A DNA stretch of 64,000 bases from Thermotoga caldifontis AZM44c09. GTDB taxonomy: Bacteria > Thermotogota > Thermotogae > Thermotogales > DSM-5069. Where the stretch lies: contig NZ_AP014509.1 of assembly GCF_000828655.1 (NCBI RefSeq), forward strand, positions 1,054,001-1,118,000, in the 5' to 3' direction. Below, piece after piece: positions 44,892 through 53,308 of this stretch. Position numbers and translations under genes: made by a program. Position 1 is the first letter of the stretch. Each line of letters opens with the position of its first letter. Below the pieces are notes generated by a model. That model was given only the letters and a program-made list of their open reading frames with translations. It had not been told where the DNA came from and did not search any database.

Positions 44892-45818
44892 GTGAAGATA
44901 GTGGAGTCTGCTCCAAACTTCAGCGAAGGAAGAAGGGAAGAAGTCGTTCGAGAGATAATCGCTCAGGCAGAGGGTATTAAAGACGTCTGGATTTTAGATT
45001 GGTCGATGGATGCGGATCACAACAGATCCGTAGTGACGCTGGTCGGTGCGCCAGAACCGCTCCTCGAGGCCCTGTTCAGGATGACGAAGAAAGCCGCAGA
45101 AATCATCGATATGAGAGTGCATAAAGGAGAGCACCCGAGGATGGGGGCAACGGACGTCATCCCGCTGGTGCCCGTCATGAACGTCACGATGGAGGAATGT
45201 GTTGAGCTTTCGAAGAAGCTCGGTAAGAGAATTGGGGAAGAGCTGAAGATACCTGTGTTTTTGTACGAAAGGTCCGCGACGGCTCCGCACAGAGAGAATC
45301 TTGCGGACATCAGGAAGGGTGAGTTCGAAGGCTTCTTTGAAAAGATAAAAGATCCCATGTGGAAGCCAGACTTTGGTCCGGATGAGGTGCATCCAACGGC
45401 GGGTGTGACCGCTGTGGGAGCGAGGGAGTTTCTGATAGCCTTCAACGTGAACCTTGGGACGACGAGAATAGAGGTTGCAGAGAAGATAGCAAAGGCTGTG
45501 AGGCACATAAGCGGTGGCTACAGATACGTCAAGGCGATCGCCGTTGATCTGAAAGAGAAGGGTATGGTGCAGGTATCCATGAACATGACGAACTACAAGA
45601 AGAGTCCTCTCTTCAGAGTTTTCGAGACGATAAAGCGCGAAGCAGAGAGATACGGCGTGCCAGTCGTCGGTACGGAGATCATCGGCATGGTGCCACTACA
45701 AGCGATGCTGGACGTCGCGCAATTTTATCTGCAGCTCGATGATTTCAATGCGAACAGGATCATAGAGACCAAGATCATCGAGATCCTCGCGAACAAGTTG
45801 AAAGAGGTGGGTCAATGA
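44892..45818 (+). CDS. ftcD: Glutamate formimidoyltransferase
   Basis: A 308-aa enzyme that moves the formimino group of N-formimino-glutamate to tetrahydrofolate at the end of histidine degradation. Motifs: ESAPNFSEGRR at the N-terminus, WSMDADHNRSVVTLVG, DMRVHKGEHPRMGATDVIPL with the catalytic His region, YERSATAPHRENLADIRKGE and VGTEIIGMVP. GTG 44892 lies six bases after GGAGGTG. A TATAAT at 44861-44866 may start the long plus-strand operon. Overlaps hutI by 4 bases; no cyclodeaminase domain. Confidence 0.95.
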   Translation: MKIVESAPNFSEGRREEVVREIIAQAEGIKDVWILDWSMDADHNRSVVTLVGAPEPLLEALFRMTKKAAEIIDMRVHKGEHPRMGATDVIPLVPVMNVTMEECVELSKKLGKRIGEELKIPVFLYERSATAPHRENLADIRKGEFEGFFEKIKDPMWKPDFGPDEVHPTAGVTAVGAREFLIAFNVNLGTTRIEVAEKIAKAVRHISGGYRYVKAIAVDLKEKGMVQVSMNMTNYKKSPLFRVFETIKREAERYGVPVVGTEIIGMVPLQAMLDVAQFYLQLDDFNANRIIETKIIEILANKLKEVGQ

Positions 45819-47014
45819 TACAGCTCGTCGTTGGTGCGAAGAAGCTCTGTACACCGATCGGAAACAAACCAAGATCCGGACAGGACATGTCCAGACTCGA
45901 GGTCTTCAACAACGTCTATGTTTCAATCGAAGACGGCATCATAGTCGATATTTCCACGTCGAAGCCGAGGGATTTCGTCAGATTCCTCGAAGCGGACCTC
46001 GTCGTGCCGGGCTTTGTGGACTGTCACACACACATTCCCTTCTACGGTTTCAGGGAGAACGACTTTCTCAAGCGTGTCGGTGGGGCAACGTATTTGCAGC
46101 TCCACAGCTCTGGTGGTGGATTGTTCGAGACTGTGGAGAAGGTCAGAAAAGCTTCGGAGCGTGAACTCGTCAGGTTCAACCTGAAGTTTCTGAGAGAATT
46201 TCTGAAAAAAGGTGTCACCACTTTGGAGTGCAAGAGCGGTTACGGGCTCGATAGAGAGAGCGAGCTGAAGCAGTTGAGAATCATCCGTGCGCTTTCGAGA
46301 GTGGTTCCACAGGATATCGTCGCCACTTTTCTCGGAGCACACGCGGTTCCAAAGGATGTGGATGAAGCGGAGTACATCAATCAGCTGATAGACATGCTCG
46401 ATGAGGTCAGAGATTACACAGAATACGTGGACATATTCTGCGAAGTTGGAGCGTTCAGCGTCGAATCGGCGAGGACGTTTCTCAGCAAAGCGGCGGAGAA
46501 AGGTTTCAGGTTGCGCGTTCATGCTGACGAGATTTCCAACATCGGGGCGAGCAAGCTCGCGGCCGAGCTGAAGGCCGTTTCCGCAGACCATCTCATAAAA
46601 GTTGACGAAGAAGCGATCGACATGCTATCGAGATCGGGCACCATCGCGGTGTTGATGCCCGCGACGAGCTTTCATTTGAACGAGGCCTACGCACCTGCAC
46701 GTGCGCTCATAGATTCGAACGTTCTTGTGGCGATCGCGAGTGATTTCAACCCTGGCTCGAGTCCAACGCTTGAACCTTCGTTCGTCATGCATCTGGCTGT
46801 GAGGCATTTGAAGATGACACCGGAAGAGGTGCTGACCGGTTTCACGTTGAATGCGGCCTGTGTACTGAACCTGGCTGACAGGCTTGGCACGATCGAAGTT
46901 GGCAAGCAGGCGGATCTGCTCCTCTACGACGATGCAGATCTTTTGACGCTACCCTACCTGGTCGGTTTGAGACCCAGAGTGGTCATCAAGAGGGGTCAGG
47001 TGTTTGAAAATTGA
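45815..47014 (+). CDS. hutI: Imidazolonepropionase
   Basis: A 399-aa amidohydrolase converting imidazolone propionate to formimino-glutamate, the step before FtcD. Metal and substrate motifs: VPGFVDCHTHIPF, GGATYLQLHSSGGG, CKSGYGLDRESELK, RVHADEISNIG, VSADHLIK, MPATSFHL and SDFNPGSSPT. The first His motif is DCHTH (usually DPHTH/DSHTH). Histidine ammonia-lyase and urocanase are not in the window. Confidence 0.95.
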   Translation: MIQLVVGAKKLCTPIGNKPRSGQDMSRLEVFNNVYVSIEDGIIVDISTSKPRDFVRFLEADLVVPGFVDCHTHIPFYGFRENDFLKRVGGATYLQLHSSGGGLFETVEKVRKASERELVRFNLKFLREFLKKGVTTLECKSGYGLDRESELKQLRIIRALSRVVPQDIVATFLGAHAVPKDVDEAEYINQLIDMLDEVRDYTEYVDIFCEVGAFSVESARTFLSKAAEKGFRLRVHADEISNIGASKLAAELKAVSADHLIKVDEEAIDMLSRSGTIAVLMPATSFHLNEAYAPARALIDSNVLVAIASDFNPGSSPTLEPSFVMHLAVRHLKMTPEEVLTGFTLNAACVLNLADRLGTIEVGKQADLLLYDDADLLTLPYLVGLRPRVVIKRGQVFEN

Positions 47015-47453
47015 CGTTTGGGTCCTGGGAAAGATGAAGAACTTTGCGAAAATCGCTGAAGAATACATGAAGATGCTCTCCCGATTCGTGGACATCGATC
47101 TGCTGGAGCTCGGTCACGAGAGCATCGAGGACGAATCTCTGCTGAGAAAAGATGCCATGAAGGTTCTGAAAATGCTTCGCGACGACGATTACCTCGTGCT
47201 TCTCGACGAACACGGTACGAGCTACGACTCGATCTCTTTCGCCAACCATCTTTCTGAGCTTTTGTGTAAGAGAAACAGGATCGTCTATCTGGTGGGCGGG
47301 CCCATGGGCGTTGATGAGAGTGTGAAGGCGAGGGCGAACGAAAGACTTTCTCTTTCCAGGATGACGCTGACGCATAGACTGGCGGTTGTGGTGCTTTTAG
47401 AACAACTGTTCAGAAGCTTTAAAATCCTGAACAACGAGAGGTATCATTACTGA
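47004..47453 (+). CDS. rlmH: 23S rRNA (pseudouridine1915-N3)-methyltransferase
   Basis: A 149-aa SPOUT enzyme modifying helix 69 of 23S rRNA. Signatures: YMKMLSRFVDIDLLEL, YLVLLDEHGTSYDSISFANHL, IVYLVGGPMGVDESVK and LSRMTLTHRLAVVVLLEQLFRSF. TTG start within the end of hutI (11-base overlap). Confidence 0.96.
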   Translation: MKIDVWVLGKMKNFAKIAEEYMKMLSRFVDIDLLELGHESIEDESLLRKDAMKVLKMLRDDDYLVLLDEHGTSYDSISFANHLSELLCKRNRIVYLVGGPMGVDESVKARANERLSLSRMTLTHRLAVVVLLEQLFRSFKILNNERYHY

Positions 47454-47471
47454 ACTGGAGGTGAGTAACTG

Positions 47472-48773
47472 GTGGAAGACCCGTACAGTAGTTTCTTGCA
47501 ACTGCTCGTAATGATCTTGCTTTTGGCGCTTTCGGCAGTTTTCTCCGCATCGGAAACGGCGCTCACGTCGTTGAGCAGGCTGAAACTGATCAAGAAAAAC
47601 GAGCAGGAATCGATCCATCGAGTGAACAGAATGCTCACAGCGGTTCTGATCATGAACAATTTCGTGAACCTCATGCTCTCGTCGGTGGCAACGTTGCTCT
47701 TCGTGAGACTGTTCAGAAACTTCAACGAGGGACTCGTCGCGGTGATCGGAACGATTTTCGTCACCTTCGTTGTGCTCGTCGTGGGTGAAATATCACCGAA
47801 GATTTACGCCAGGGAGTACGCAGAACAGGTTTATCAGCGGGTGGATGCGCTGTTGCGCTTGCTGGATCGGCTTCTGTCTCCTTTGATCAGTCCGTTGCTG
47901 CGCATCAGCAACCTTGTGGTCCAACTGATGGGTGGAAAGGCCATGGAGGATGCGCCTTTCATAACGAGCGAGGACATAATCAACGCGGTGAATGTGGGGA
48001 CAGAGGGTGGTACGATCGGTAAGCAGGAAGGCATGATCGTGGAGCAGACCTTCAAGATGAGCGAGACTGACATAAAGGAGATCATGACACCCAGGGTGGA
48101 TGTCGTGGCCATAAACGAAAACGCAACGGTAGAGGAATTCTTCAAACTCGTGAACGAGGAAGGTTACTCTCGAATCCCCGTTTTCAGGGAAGACATCGAC
48201 GACATAGTGGGTATCTGCTACGTCAAGGACGCCGTCACCCTGGTGGAACAGCTGGGCTGGGACGTGGCGAGGAACAAAAAGGTTTCCGAGATCATGAGAG
48301 AACCCATTTTCGTTCCCGATACCATGAAAGTCAGCACGCTGTTGAAGATATTCAAGGAGAAAAAGATGCACATGGCGATCGTGGTGGACGAGTTCGGTGG
48401 CACCGCTGGTATAGTGACCCTGGAAGACATCCTCGAGGAGCTCGTCGGTGAGATCATGGACGAATACGACTACGACGAGACCAGCAACATCAGGAAGGTT
48501 TCGGAAAACAGTTACATGGTGAAGGGTACGACGCCCCTGAACGATATCGAAAGAGAGCTCGACGTTGAGTTCCCGCCCACCGAGCACGAAACACTCGCTG
48601 GCTATCTGCTTGAACAGTTCCAGAGGATTCCGAGCGTGGGGGAAGAACTGGATGTGAATGGTTTTCACTTCAAGATCGTTGCGGCAACGAAGAGTAAGAT
48701 AGACAGAGTCCTGATGACAATAAAAAGGAGAGAAGCGGATGAGCGAAAAGGAACTGATCGAAAAGGCGATTGA
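47472..48773 (+). CDS. CNNM/CorC-HlyC family membrane protein with CBS domains
   Basis: A 433-aa protein. The DUF21/CNNM membrane domain (residues 1-185) starts LLLALSAVFSASETALTSL and includes VLVVGEISPKIYA. Two CBS domains follow (about 205-325: IMTPRVDVVAINENATVEEF; IVVDEFGGTAGIVTLEDILEE), then a CorC_HlyC C-terminal domain (345-425). These proteins transport or sense Mg2+/Co2+; older 'hemolysin' names are misleading. Overlaps cdd by 35 bases. Confidence 0.93.
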   Translation: MEDPYSSFLQLLVMILLLALSAVFSASETALTSLSRLKLIKKNEQESIHRVNRMLTAVLIMNNFVNLMLSSVATLLFVRLFRNFNEGLVAVIGTIFVTFVVLVVGEISPKIYAREYAEQVYQRVDALLRLLDRLLSPLISPLLRISNLVVQLMGGKAMEDAPFITSEDIINAVNVGTEGGTIGKQEGMIVEQTFKMSETDIKEIMTPRVDVVAINENATVEEFFKLVNEEGYSRIPVFREDIDDIVGICYVKDAVTLVEQLGWDVARNKKVSEIMREPIFVPDTMKVSTLLKIFKEKKMHMAIVVDEFGGTAGIVTLEDILEELVGEIMDEYDYDETSNIRKVSENSYMVKGTTPLNDIERELDVEFPPTEHETLAGYLLEQFQRIPSVGEELDVNGFHFKIVAATKSKIDRVLMTIKRREADERKGTDRKGD

Positions 48774-49125
48774 AGCCATGCGAAGGGCGTATGCACCCTA
48801 TTCCAACTTCAAGGTTGGTGCAGCTTTACTGACGAAGTCGGGAAAGGTTTTCGTCGGGTGCAACGTTGAGAACGCGTCCTTTGGACTGTCCGTGTGCGCC
48901 GAGAGGGTGGCAATGTTCACCGCGGTGGCCGCCGGTGAAACACAGTTTGAGAAACTCGTTGTCGTTGCGAACGCGAGTTCTCCTGTGAGTCCGTGCGGGG
49001 CGTGCAGACAGGTGATGAGCGAGTTTGGAGATTTTGAAGTGATACTGGCGAACACGAACGGTGACACCGTGAAGACGAGAGTTTCGGAACTTCTACCGTA
49101 CGCGTTCAAACTCAGGGAGGGATGA
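48739..49125 (+). CDS. cdd: Cytidine deaminase
   Basis: A 128-aa zinc enzyme deaminating cytidine and deoxycytidine for salvage. Motifs [35 protein letters not shown] (C-A-E zinc and catalytic residues) and [13 protein letters not shown] (second zinc motif). Placement just before era is common in Firmicutes and Thermotogae. Confidence 0.97.
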   Translation: MSEKELIEKAIEAMRRAYAPYSNFKVGAALLTKSGKVFVGCNVENASFGLSVCAERVAMFTAVAAGETQFEKLVVVANASSPVSPCGACRQVMSEFGDFEVILANTNGDTVKTRVSELLPYAFKLREG

Positions 49126-50015
49126 ATTTGAAATCCGGTTTCGTAACAGTCGTCGGAAGGCCGAACGTGGGTAAGTCGAGTCTGATAAACAGTTTCATGG
49201 GAAGGAAGGTCCTCATCGTCACAAAAAAGCCACAGACCACACGCAACCGTATACGTTGTGTCTATACAGACGCAGAACATCAGATAATCTTCATCGACAC
49301 ACCGGGCATCCACAAACCTCTGCACAGACTGGGACATTTCATGGTGGAAGCTGCCGTGCAGGCGATGAAAGGGGTAGATCTGATACTCTTCGTCGTGGAT
49401 GCCACGAAAGGTTTTGGAGAACCTGAAGAGCAAATAATAGGCCTGTTGAGGGCATCCAAGAATAGAAGCTTTCTGGTGATCAACAAGATAGACCTTGCAG
49501 AGGACTACGAGCATCTGGCAGAGCTGGGCCGTCAGAAGTACGATTTCGAAAAGACCTTCTTCACCAGCGTCGTTAAGAATGAGGGCGTGCAGGAACTGTT
49601 CGAAGCCATAAAGGCCGCCATGCCGGAAGGACCCATGTACTTTCCACCGGACACCGTGACCGATCGTCCGTTGTCTTTCCAGTTCGCCGAGATCATAAGA
49701 GAGAAGGTGCTCCTGCTCACCAGAGACGAAGTGCCACACTGCGTTGCGGTGATCGTGGATGAGATAACAGAGCGCGATAACGGAGTGTTGTACGTCGCCG
49801 CGACCATCTACGTCGAGAGGGATTCGCAGAAGGGAATACTCATCGGCAAAGATGGCAGGATGATAAAACAGATCGGCACGCTCTCCAGGATCGAAATGGA
49901 ACAGCTGGTCGGAAAGAAGATCTATCTCGATCTGCACGTGAAGGTCAAGAAGAACTGGAGGGACAAAGATTTCATAATACTGAACGAGGTAGGCATGAAA
50001 GACGATCTCCAGTGA
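49122..50015 (+). CDS. era: GTPase Era
   Basis: A 297-aa GTPase for 16S rRNA 3' end maturation. G1 [16 protein letters not shown]2 region [12 protein letters not shown]3 [17 protein letters not shown]4 [10 protein letters not shown]5-like [11 protein letters not shown]-terminal KH domain [18 protein letters not shown]. Overlaps cdd by 4 bases. Confidence 0.97.
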   Translation: MNLKSGFVTVVGRPNVGKSSLINSFMGRKVLIVTKKPQTTRNRIRCVYTDAEHQIIFIDTPGIHKPLHRLGHFMVEAAVQAMKGVDLILFVVDATKGFGEPEEQIIGLLRASKNRSFLVINKIDLAEDYEHLAELGRQKYDFEKTFFTSVVKNEGVQELFEAIKAAMPEGPMYFPPDTVTDRPLSFQFAEIIREKVLLLTRDEVPHCVAVIVDEITERDNGVLYVAATIYVERDSQKGILIGKDGRMIKQIGTLSRIEMEQLVGKKIYLDLHVKVKKNWRDKDFIILNEVGMKDDLQ

Positions 50016-50025
50016 GGTGAACGGC

Positions 50026-51090
50026 TTGCCCACACTTTACGTGAACCTCTCCAAAATCGCCACGAACACGCGTCGTCTGATCGAACTCCTTTCCGGCCAG
50101 GGTATAGAGCTCGTGGCCGTCACGAAGGTGACTCTGGGTGATCCGAACATCGCCAGAGTGTTGCGTGAATCGGGCGTTCGAACCATAGCCGATTCGAGGA
50201 TCCAGAACATCGAACGGATGAAATCCGACGGAATAAATGGACCGTTCATGATGTTGAGGATTCCGCAGGTGAGCGAACTCGGTAGGATTGTCGATCTGTG
50301 TGAGTACGTTCTCGTTTCAGAACTGGAAGTGGTGGAGAAGATTGAGCAGCTCTGTCGGGAGAAGAAGCGAAGGGTGAAGCTGATCTACATGGTGGACGTT
50401 GGAGATCTGAGAGAAGGTGTATGGTACGAGTACGCGGTGGAAGAGATCGCGCAGGCCGTCAGGATCTGTGACTGGGCCGAGGTTTGTGGTGTCGGGACGA
50501 ACCTCGGATGTTACGGTGGCGTTTTACCGAGCGAAGAGAACATGCGCACGTTGCTCAGCATAAGAGACCGTGTTGAAAAAATAGTCCGCAGACCCTTACC
50601 GATCGTTTCTGGCGGAAACACGTCTGCGCTCAAACTGATAGAAGAAGGAAGACTCCCCGAGGGTGTGAACCAGTTCAGAGTGGGAGAAGCCATATATCTC
50701 GGCACGGACGTGACGAACAACAGGGAGATCGAATGGCTGGAGAAGGATGCTTTCATTCTCGAAGCCGAAGTGATCGAAGTGAAGACCAAACCGTCCGTTC
50801 CGGTTGGTGAAACAGGGTTCGACGCTTTCGGAAGGCGTCCCGTGTTCGTGGACAGGGGCTGGCGAAAGCGTGCGATCTTAGCGCTCGGAGAGCAGGACAC
50901 CGTGCCGAATCATCTGAAACCCCTCGATGGGGGAGCCGTCGTGATCCACGCATCGAGCGACCACACGATCTTGGACATCACCGACGTGGAAAGGCCCATC
51001 CGTGTCGGCGACACGGTGCGTTTCAGGTTGAGTTATGCGGCCCTCTTGAGGGCGATGAACTGTCCGCATGTGGAGAAAGTCTACGTCTGA
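50026..51090 (+). CDS. PLP-dependent alanine/ornithine/lysine racemase-family protein
   Basis: A 354-aa fold-III PLP enzyme. The cofactor lysine is in ELVAVTKVTLGD (near residue 36), with MVDVGDLREGVW, GVGTNLGCYGG and VSGGNTSALKLIEEG (phosphate binding) following; C-terminal beta domain from about 230 with GGAVVIHASSDHTILD. This matches the ornithine-racemase-like group rather than Alr. Thermotoga peptidoglycan is known to contain D-lysine, so lysine racemisation is an attractive but unproven role. TTG 50026 after GAGGTG is preferred over GTG 50017. Confidence 0.85.
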   Translation: MPTLYVNLSKIATNTRRLIELLSGQGIELVAVTKVTLGDPNIARVLRESGVRTIADSRIQNIERMKSDGINGPFMMLRIPQVSELGRIVDLCEYVLVSELEVVEKIEQLCREKKRRVKLIYMVDVGDLREGVWYEYAVEEIAQAVRICDWAEVCGVGTNLGCYGGVLPSEENMRTLLSIRDRVEKIVRRPLPIVSGGNTSALKLIEEGRLPEGVNQFRVGEAIYLGTDVTNNREIEWLEKDAFILEAEVIEVKTKPSVPVGETGFDAFGRRPVFVDRGWRKRAILALGEQDTVPNHLKPLDGGAVVIHASSDHTILDITDVERPIRVGDTVRFRLSYAALLRAMNCPHVEKVYV

Positions 51091-51104
51091 AGGGGGAAAG
51101 AGTG

Positions 51105-52469
51105 ATGGCGTTCCTGGATGAGAACTATCTCCTCAGCTGTGAGACGGCGAGACAGCTTTATCAACTGGTGAAGGATCTTCCCATCGTCGATGCGCACAAC
51201 CACAGCGACGCCAGAGAGATCGTCGAGAACAAAGGATGGAACGACATATGGGAAGTCGAAGCCGCCACCGATCACTACGTCTGGGAACTGATGAGGAGGA
51301 GAGGGGTCCCGGAAGAAAAGATCACGGGAAAAGCGAGCAACTATGAAAAATGGCTGGCGCTCGCCGAGGTGTTTCCGAAGTTCGTCGGCAATCCGACCTA
51401 CGAATGGATACACCTGGATTTGAGAAGGCGTTTTTCTATCAACGAAATCATCTCCAAAGAGACGGCGCAGATCATCTGGAACAAGGCGAAGGAAAAGTTG
51501 CAGAGCGATGACATGAAGCCTCAGAGACTCTTGAGGGACATGAACGTTGAGATCATGTGCACGACGAACGATCCGGCGGAAGATTTGCGTTATCATGAAC
51601 TCGCACGCGAGAGGGTCGAAGGTATAAAGATACTGCCAACCTGGAGGCCGGACAGGTTTTGCAAGGTTCATTCACCCGACTTCAAAAAGTTTGTCTCCCA
51701 GCTCGAGGAACGCACGAACGTTTCGATCACTGACCTTTCCACTTTCTTGGATGCTCTGAAGAAGACGCACGATCGTTTTGCCGGGCTCGGTTGCGTTTGC
51801 AGCGATCATGCACTCCTCGAGCCGATCGTTCACAGGGTCGGCGAGGGTGAGGCATCGAGGATTTTCGAGAAGGCTCTTAAAGAACCTGTGTCCTACGAAG
51901 AGCATCTGAAGTTTCAGTCCTACATGATGTACAAGTTCGCCGAGATGAACAGCGAAAAAGACTGGGCCATGCAACTTCACATAGGCGCGATGAGGGATTA
52001 CAGGATCAAGTTGTTCGAGAGGCTTGGACCCGACAGTGGTGGAGACATCATAGCGGGGTTCGTCGACGTGGCGAGAGGCATGAAGGATTTCTTCAACGAT
52101 TTCGATGGAAAGATCAGAATCGTTCTGTACTGCATGGACACGAGCTATCTGCCGGTGATGGCCACCATTGCCAGGGCCTTCGAAAACGTCTTCCTCGGCG
52201 CACCGTGGTGGTTCAACGACAGTCCCTTCGGCATGAGGTGGCACCTCGAATACATAGCGTCGGTGGACCTTCTGAGCAACTTCGTCGGTATGGTCACCGA
52301 CTCGAGAAAACTCATGTCCTACGGATCGAGGACCGAGATGTTCAGGAGGGTCCTCTGCGACGTGGTTGGCACGATGGTGGAGCGCGGACAGATTCCCTTG
52401 GGTGAGGCCATCGAACTCTGCCGTGAGCTGAGTTATTCGAGGCCGAAGGAATTCTTCTTTGGGAGATGA
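51105..52469 (+). CDS. uxaC: Glucuronate isomerase
   Basis: A 454-aa uronate isomerase (D-glucuronate to fructuronate, galacturonate to tagaturonate), the entry step of hexuronate catabolism. Landmarks: LPIVDAHNHSDAREI (metal His pair), WELMRRRGVPEE, CTTNDPAEDLRYHE, ILPTWRPDRF, QLHIGAMRDY and GAPWWFNDSPFGM. No other uxa/uxu gene is near; it rides in the era operon. Confidence 0.95.
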   Translation: MAFLDENYLLSCETARQLYQLVKDLPIVDAHNHSDAREIVENKGWNDIWEVEAATDHYVWELMRRRGVPEEKITGKASNYEKWLALAEVFPKFVGNPTYEWIHLDLRRRFSINEIISKETAQIIWNKAKEKLQSDDMKPQRLLRDMNVEIMCTTNDPAEDLRYHELARERVEGIKILPTWRPDRFCKVHSPDFKKFVSQLEERTNVSITDLSTFLDALKKTHDRFAGLGCVCSDHALLEPIVHRVGEGEASRIFEKALKEPVSYEEHLKFQSYMMYKFAEMNSEKDWAMQLHIGAMRDYRIKLFERLGPDSGGDIIAGFVDVARGMKDFFNDFDGKIRIVLYCMDTSYLPVMATIARAFENVFLGAPWWFNDSPFGMRWHLEYIASVDLLSNFVGMVTDSRKLMSYGSRTEMFRRVLCDVVGTMVERGQIPLGEAIELCRELSYSRPKEFFFGR

Positions 52470-52473
52470 GCGA

Positions 52474-52653
52474 ATGCAGTTCAGCGAGAAGGACAAGAAA
52501 AAAATTGAAGCGAAACTGAACGAGGGTTACAATCTCGTCGAAATCGTGGTGAAGAACAGAAACCGCTTCGCTATATTCGAGAAAAATGAGAACTACATCG
52601 CGGTGAAGCTTTCGAAATTACCCAGGCAAGAAGAAAAGTCCGACGAGGAGTAG
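52474..52653 (+). CDS. Small conserved-looking protein of unknown function
   Basis: A 59-aa charged protein (MQFSEKDKKKIEAKLNEG, then VEIVVKNRNRFAIFEKN) predicted to fold as helix plus beta hairpin, with an acidic tail EEKSDEE. GGGAG lies eight bases before ATG 52474, and the gene follows uxaC by 4 bases, which supports real translation. Family not recognised. Confidence 0.65.
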   Translation: MQFSEKDKKKIEAKLNEGYNLVEIVVKNRNRFAIFEKNENYIAVKLSKLPRQEEKSDEE

Positions 52654-52684
52654 CCGGTGAGAGAAAGAGTGACCGTTGATTTCC

Positions 52685-53251
52685 TCATCGTTCCACGTAC
52701 TCGGAAGGCATACACAGGATCTTTCCGATCCTCAGATCGAACAGCCTGGACGAGTTCGCCGGCTTCAACACCACGGCCGTGTCTAAACCTTTGCTCGAAC
52801 CGCCGCACGCGACCACCCACTCGTCGCACCTGACAAGCCCAGCGTCGGCGGCCATCAGCGCGATCTCCACACACACCTTGAAACCCTGACCGATCAAACG
52901 GAGCGCATCGGCGACGATCTCGGCTGCGTGTACGCCTCCGTACTGTCTTCTGAACGCTCTCTCCACACTCGAAAGCGCGTGCGTTGCAGTGTGTACGGTG
53001 TGACCTTCTTCCGTCAGTCGTTTTCTCAATTCCGCAGGAAACTCATCGAAGTTCGGTTCTTTGAAGCCCACGTGGTGTGTCACGACGATGAGCCTGATCC
53101 CCTCTGGAACCATTTCCAGGGCTTTCTGGGCGCTGTAACCTCGTGACGACGCTATGAGCAACTTTTTTGAATCCGTCTTCAACGCCTCTTCGATCGCGAT
53201 TCTCAATGTTGATTCTGTGTTCTCTTCGCCGGCCGTCCTGAACAGCACCAT
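52685..53251 (-). CDS. Stand-alone pyruvate kinase C-terminal (alpha/beta) domain protein
   Basis: A 188-aa protein resembling the C-terminal domain of pyruvate kinase without the catalytic barrel: NTESTLRIAIEEALKTDSKK, LLIASSRGYSAQKALEMVPE, RLIVVTHHVGFKEP, and an extra C-terminal part CDEWVVACGGSSKGLDTAVV. Such proteins are common in thermophiles and archaea and may bind a sugar phosphate or act as regulators; no activity can be assigned. ATG has GGGAGGTAAGG upstream. The minus frame stays open much further upstream, but that is a shadow of the S9 peptidase gene. Confidence 0.85.
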   Translation of the reverse strand: MVLFRTAGEENTESTLRIAIEEALKTDSKKLLIASSRGYSAQKALEMVPEGIRLIVVTHHVGFKEPNFDEFPAELRKRLTEEGHTVHTATHALSSVERAFRRQYGGVHAAEIVADALRLIGQGFKVCVEIALMAADAGLVRCDEWVVACGGSSKGLDTAVVLKPANSSRLFDLRIGKILCMPSEYVER

Positions 53252-53268
53252 CGTCCTTACCTCCCTGC

Positions 53269-53274
53269 TATAAT
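53269..53274. promoter_or_regulatory. Shared -10 region of two divergent genes
   Basis: TATAATA reads as TATAAT on the plus strand (toward the S9 peptidase) and TATTAT one base over on the minus strand (toward the PK-C-like gene). Start codons lie about 35 and 20 bases away. Neither side shows a good -35. Confidence 0.45.
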
Positions 53275-53308
53275 AGTACCAAATGCGAACCAACTGGAGG
53301 TGGACTCG

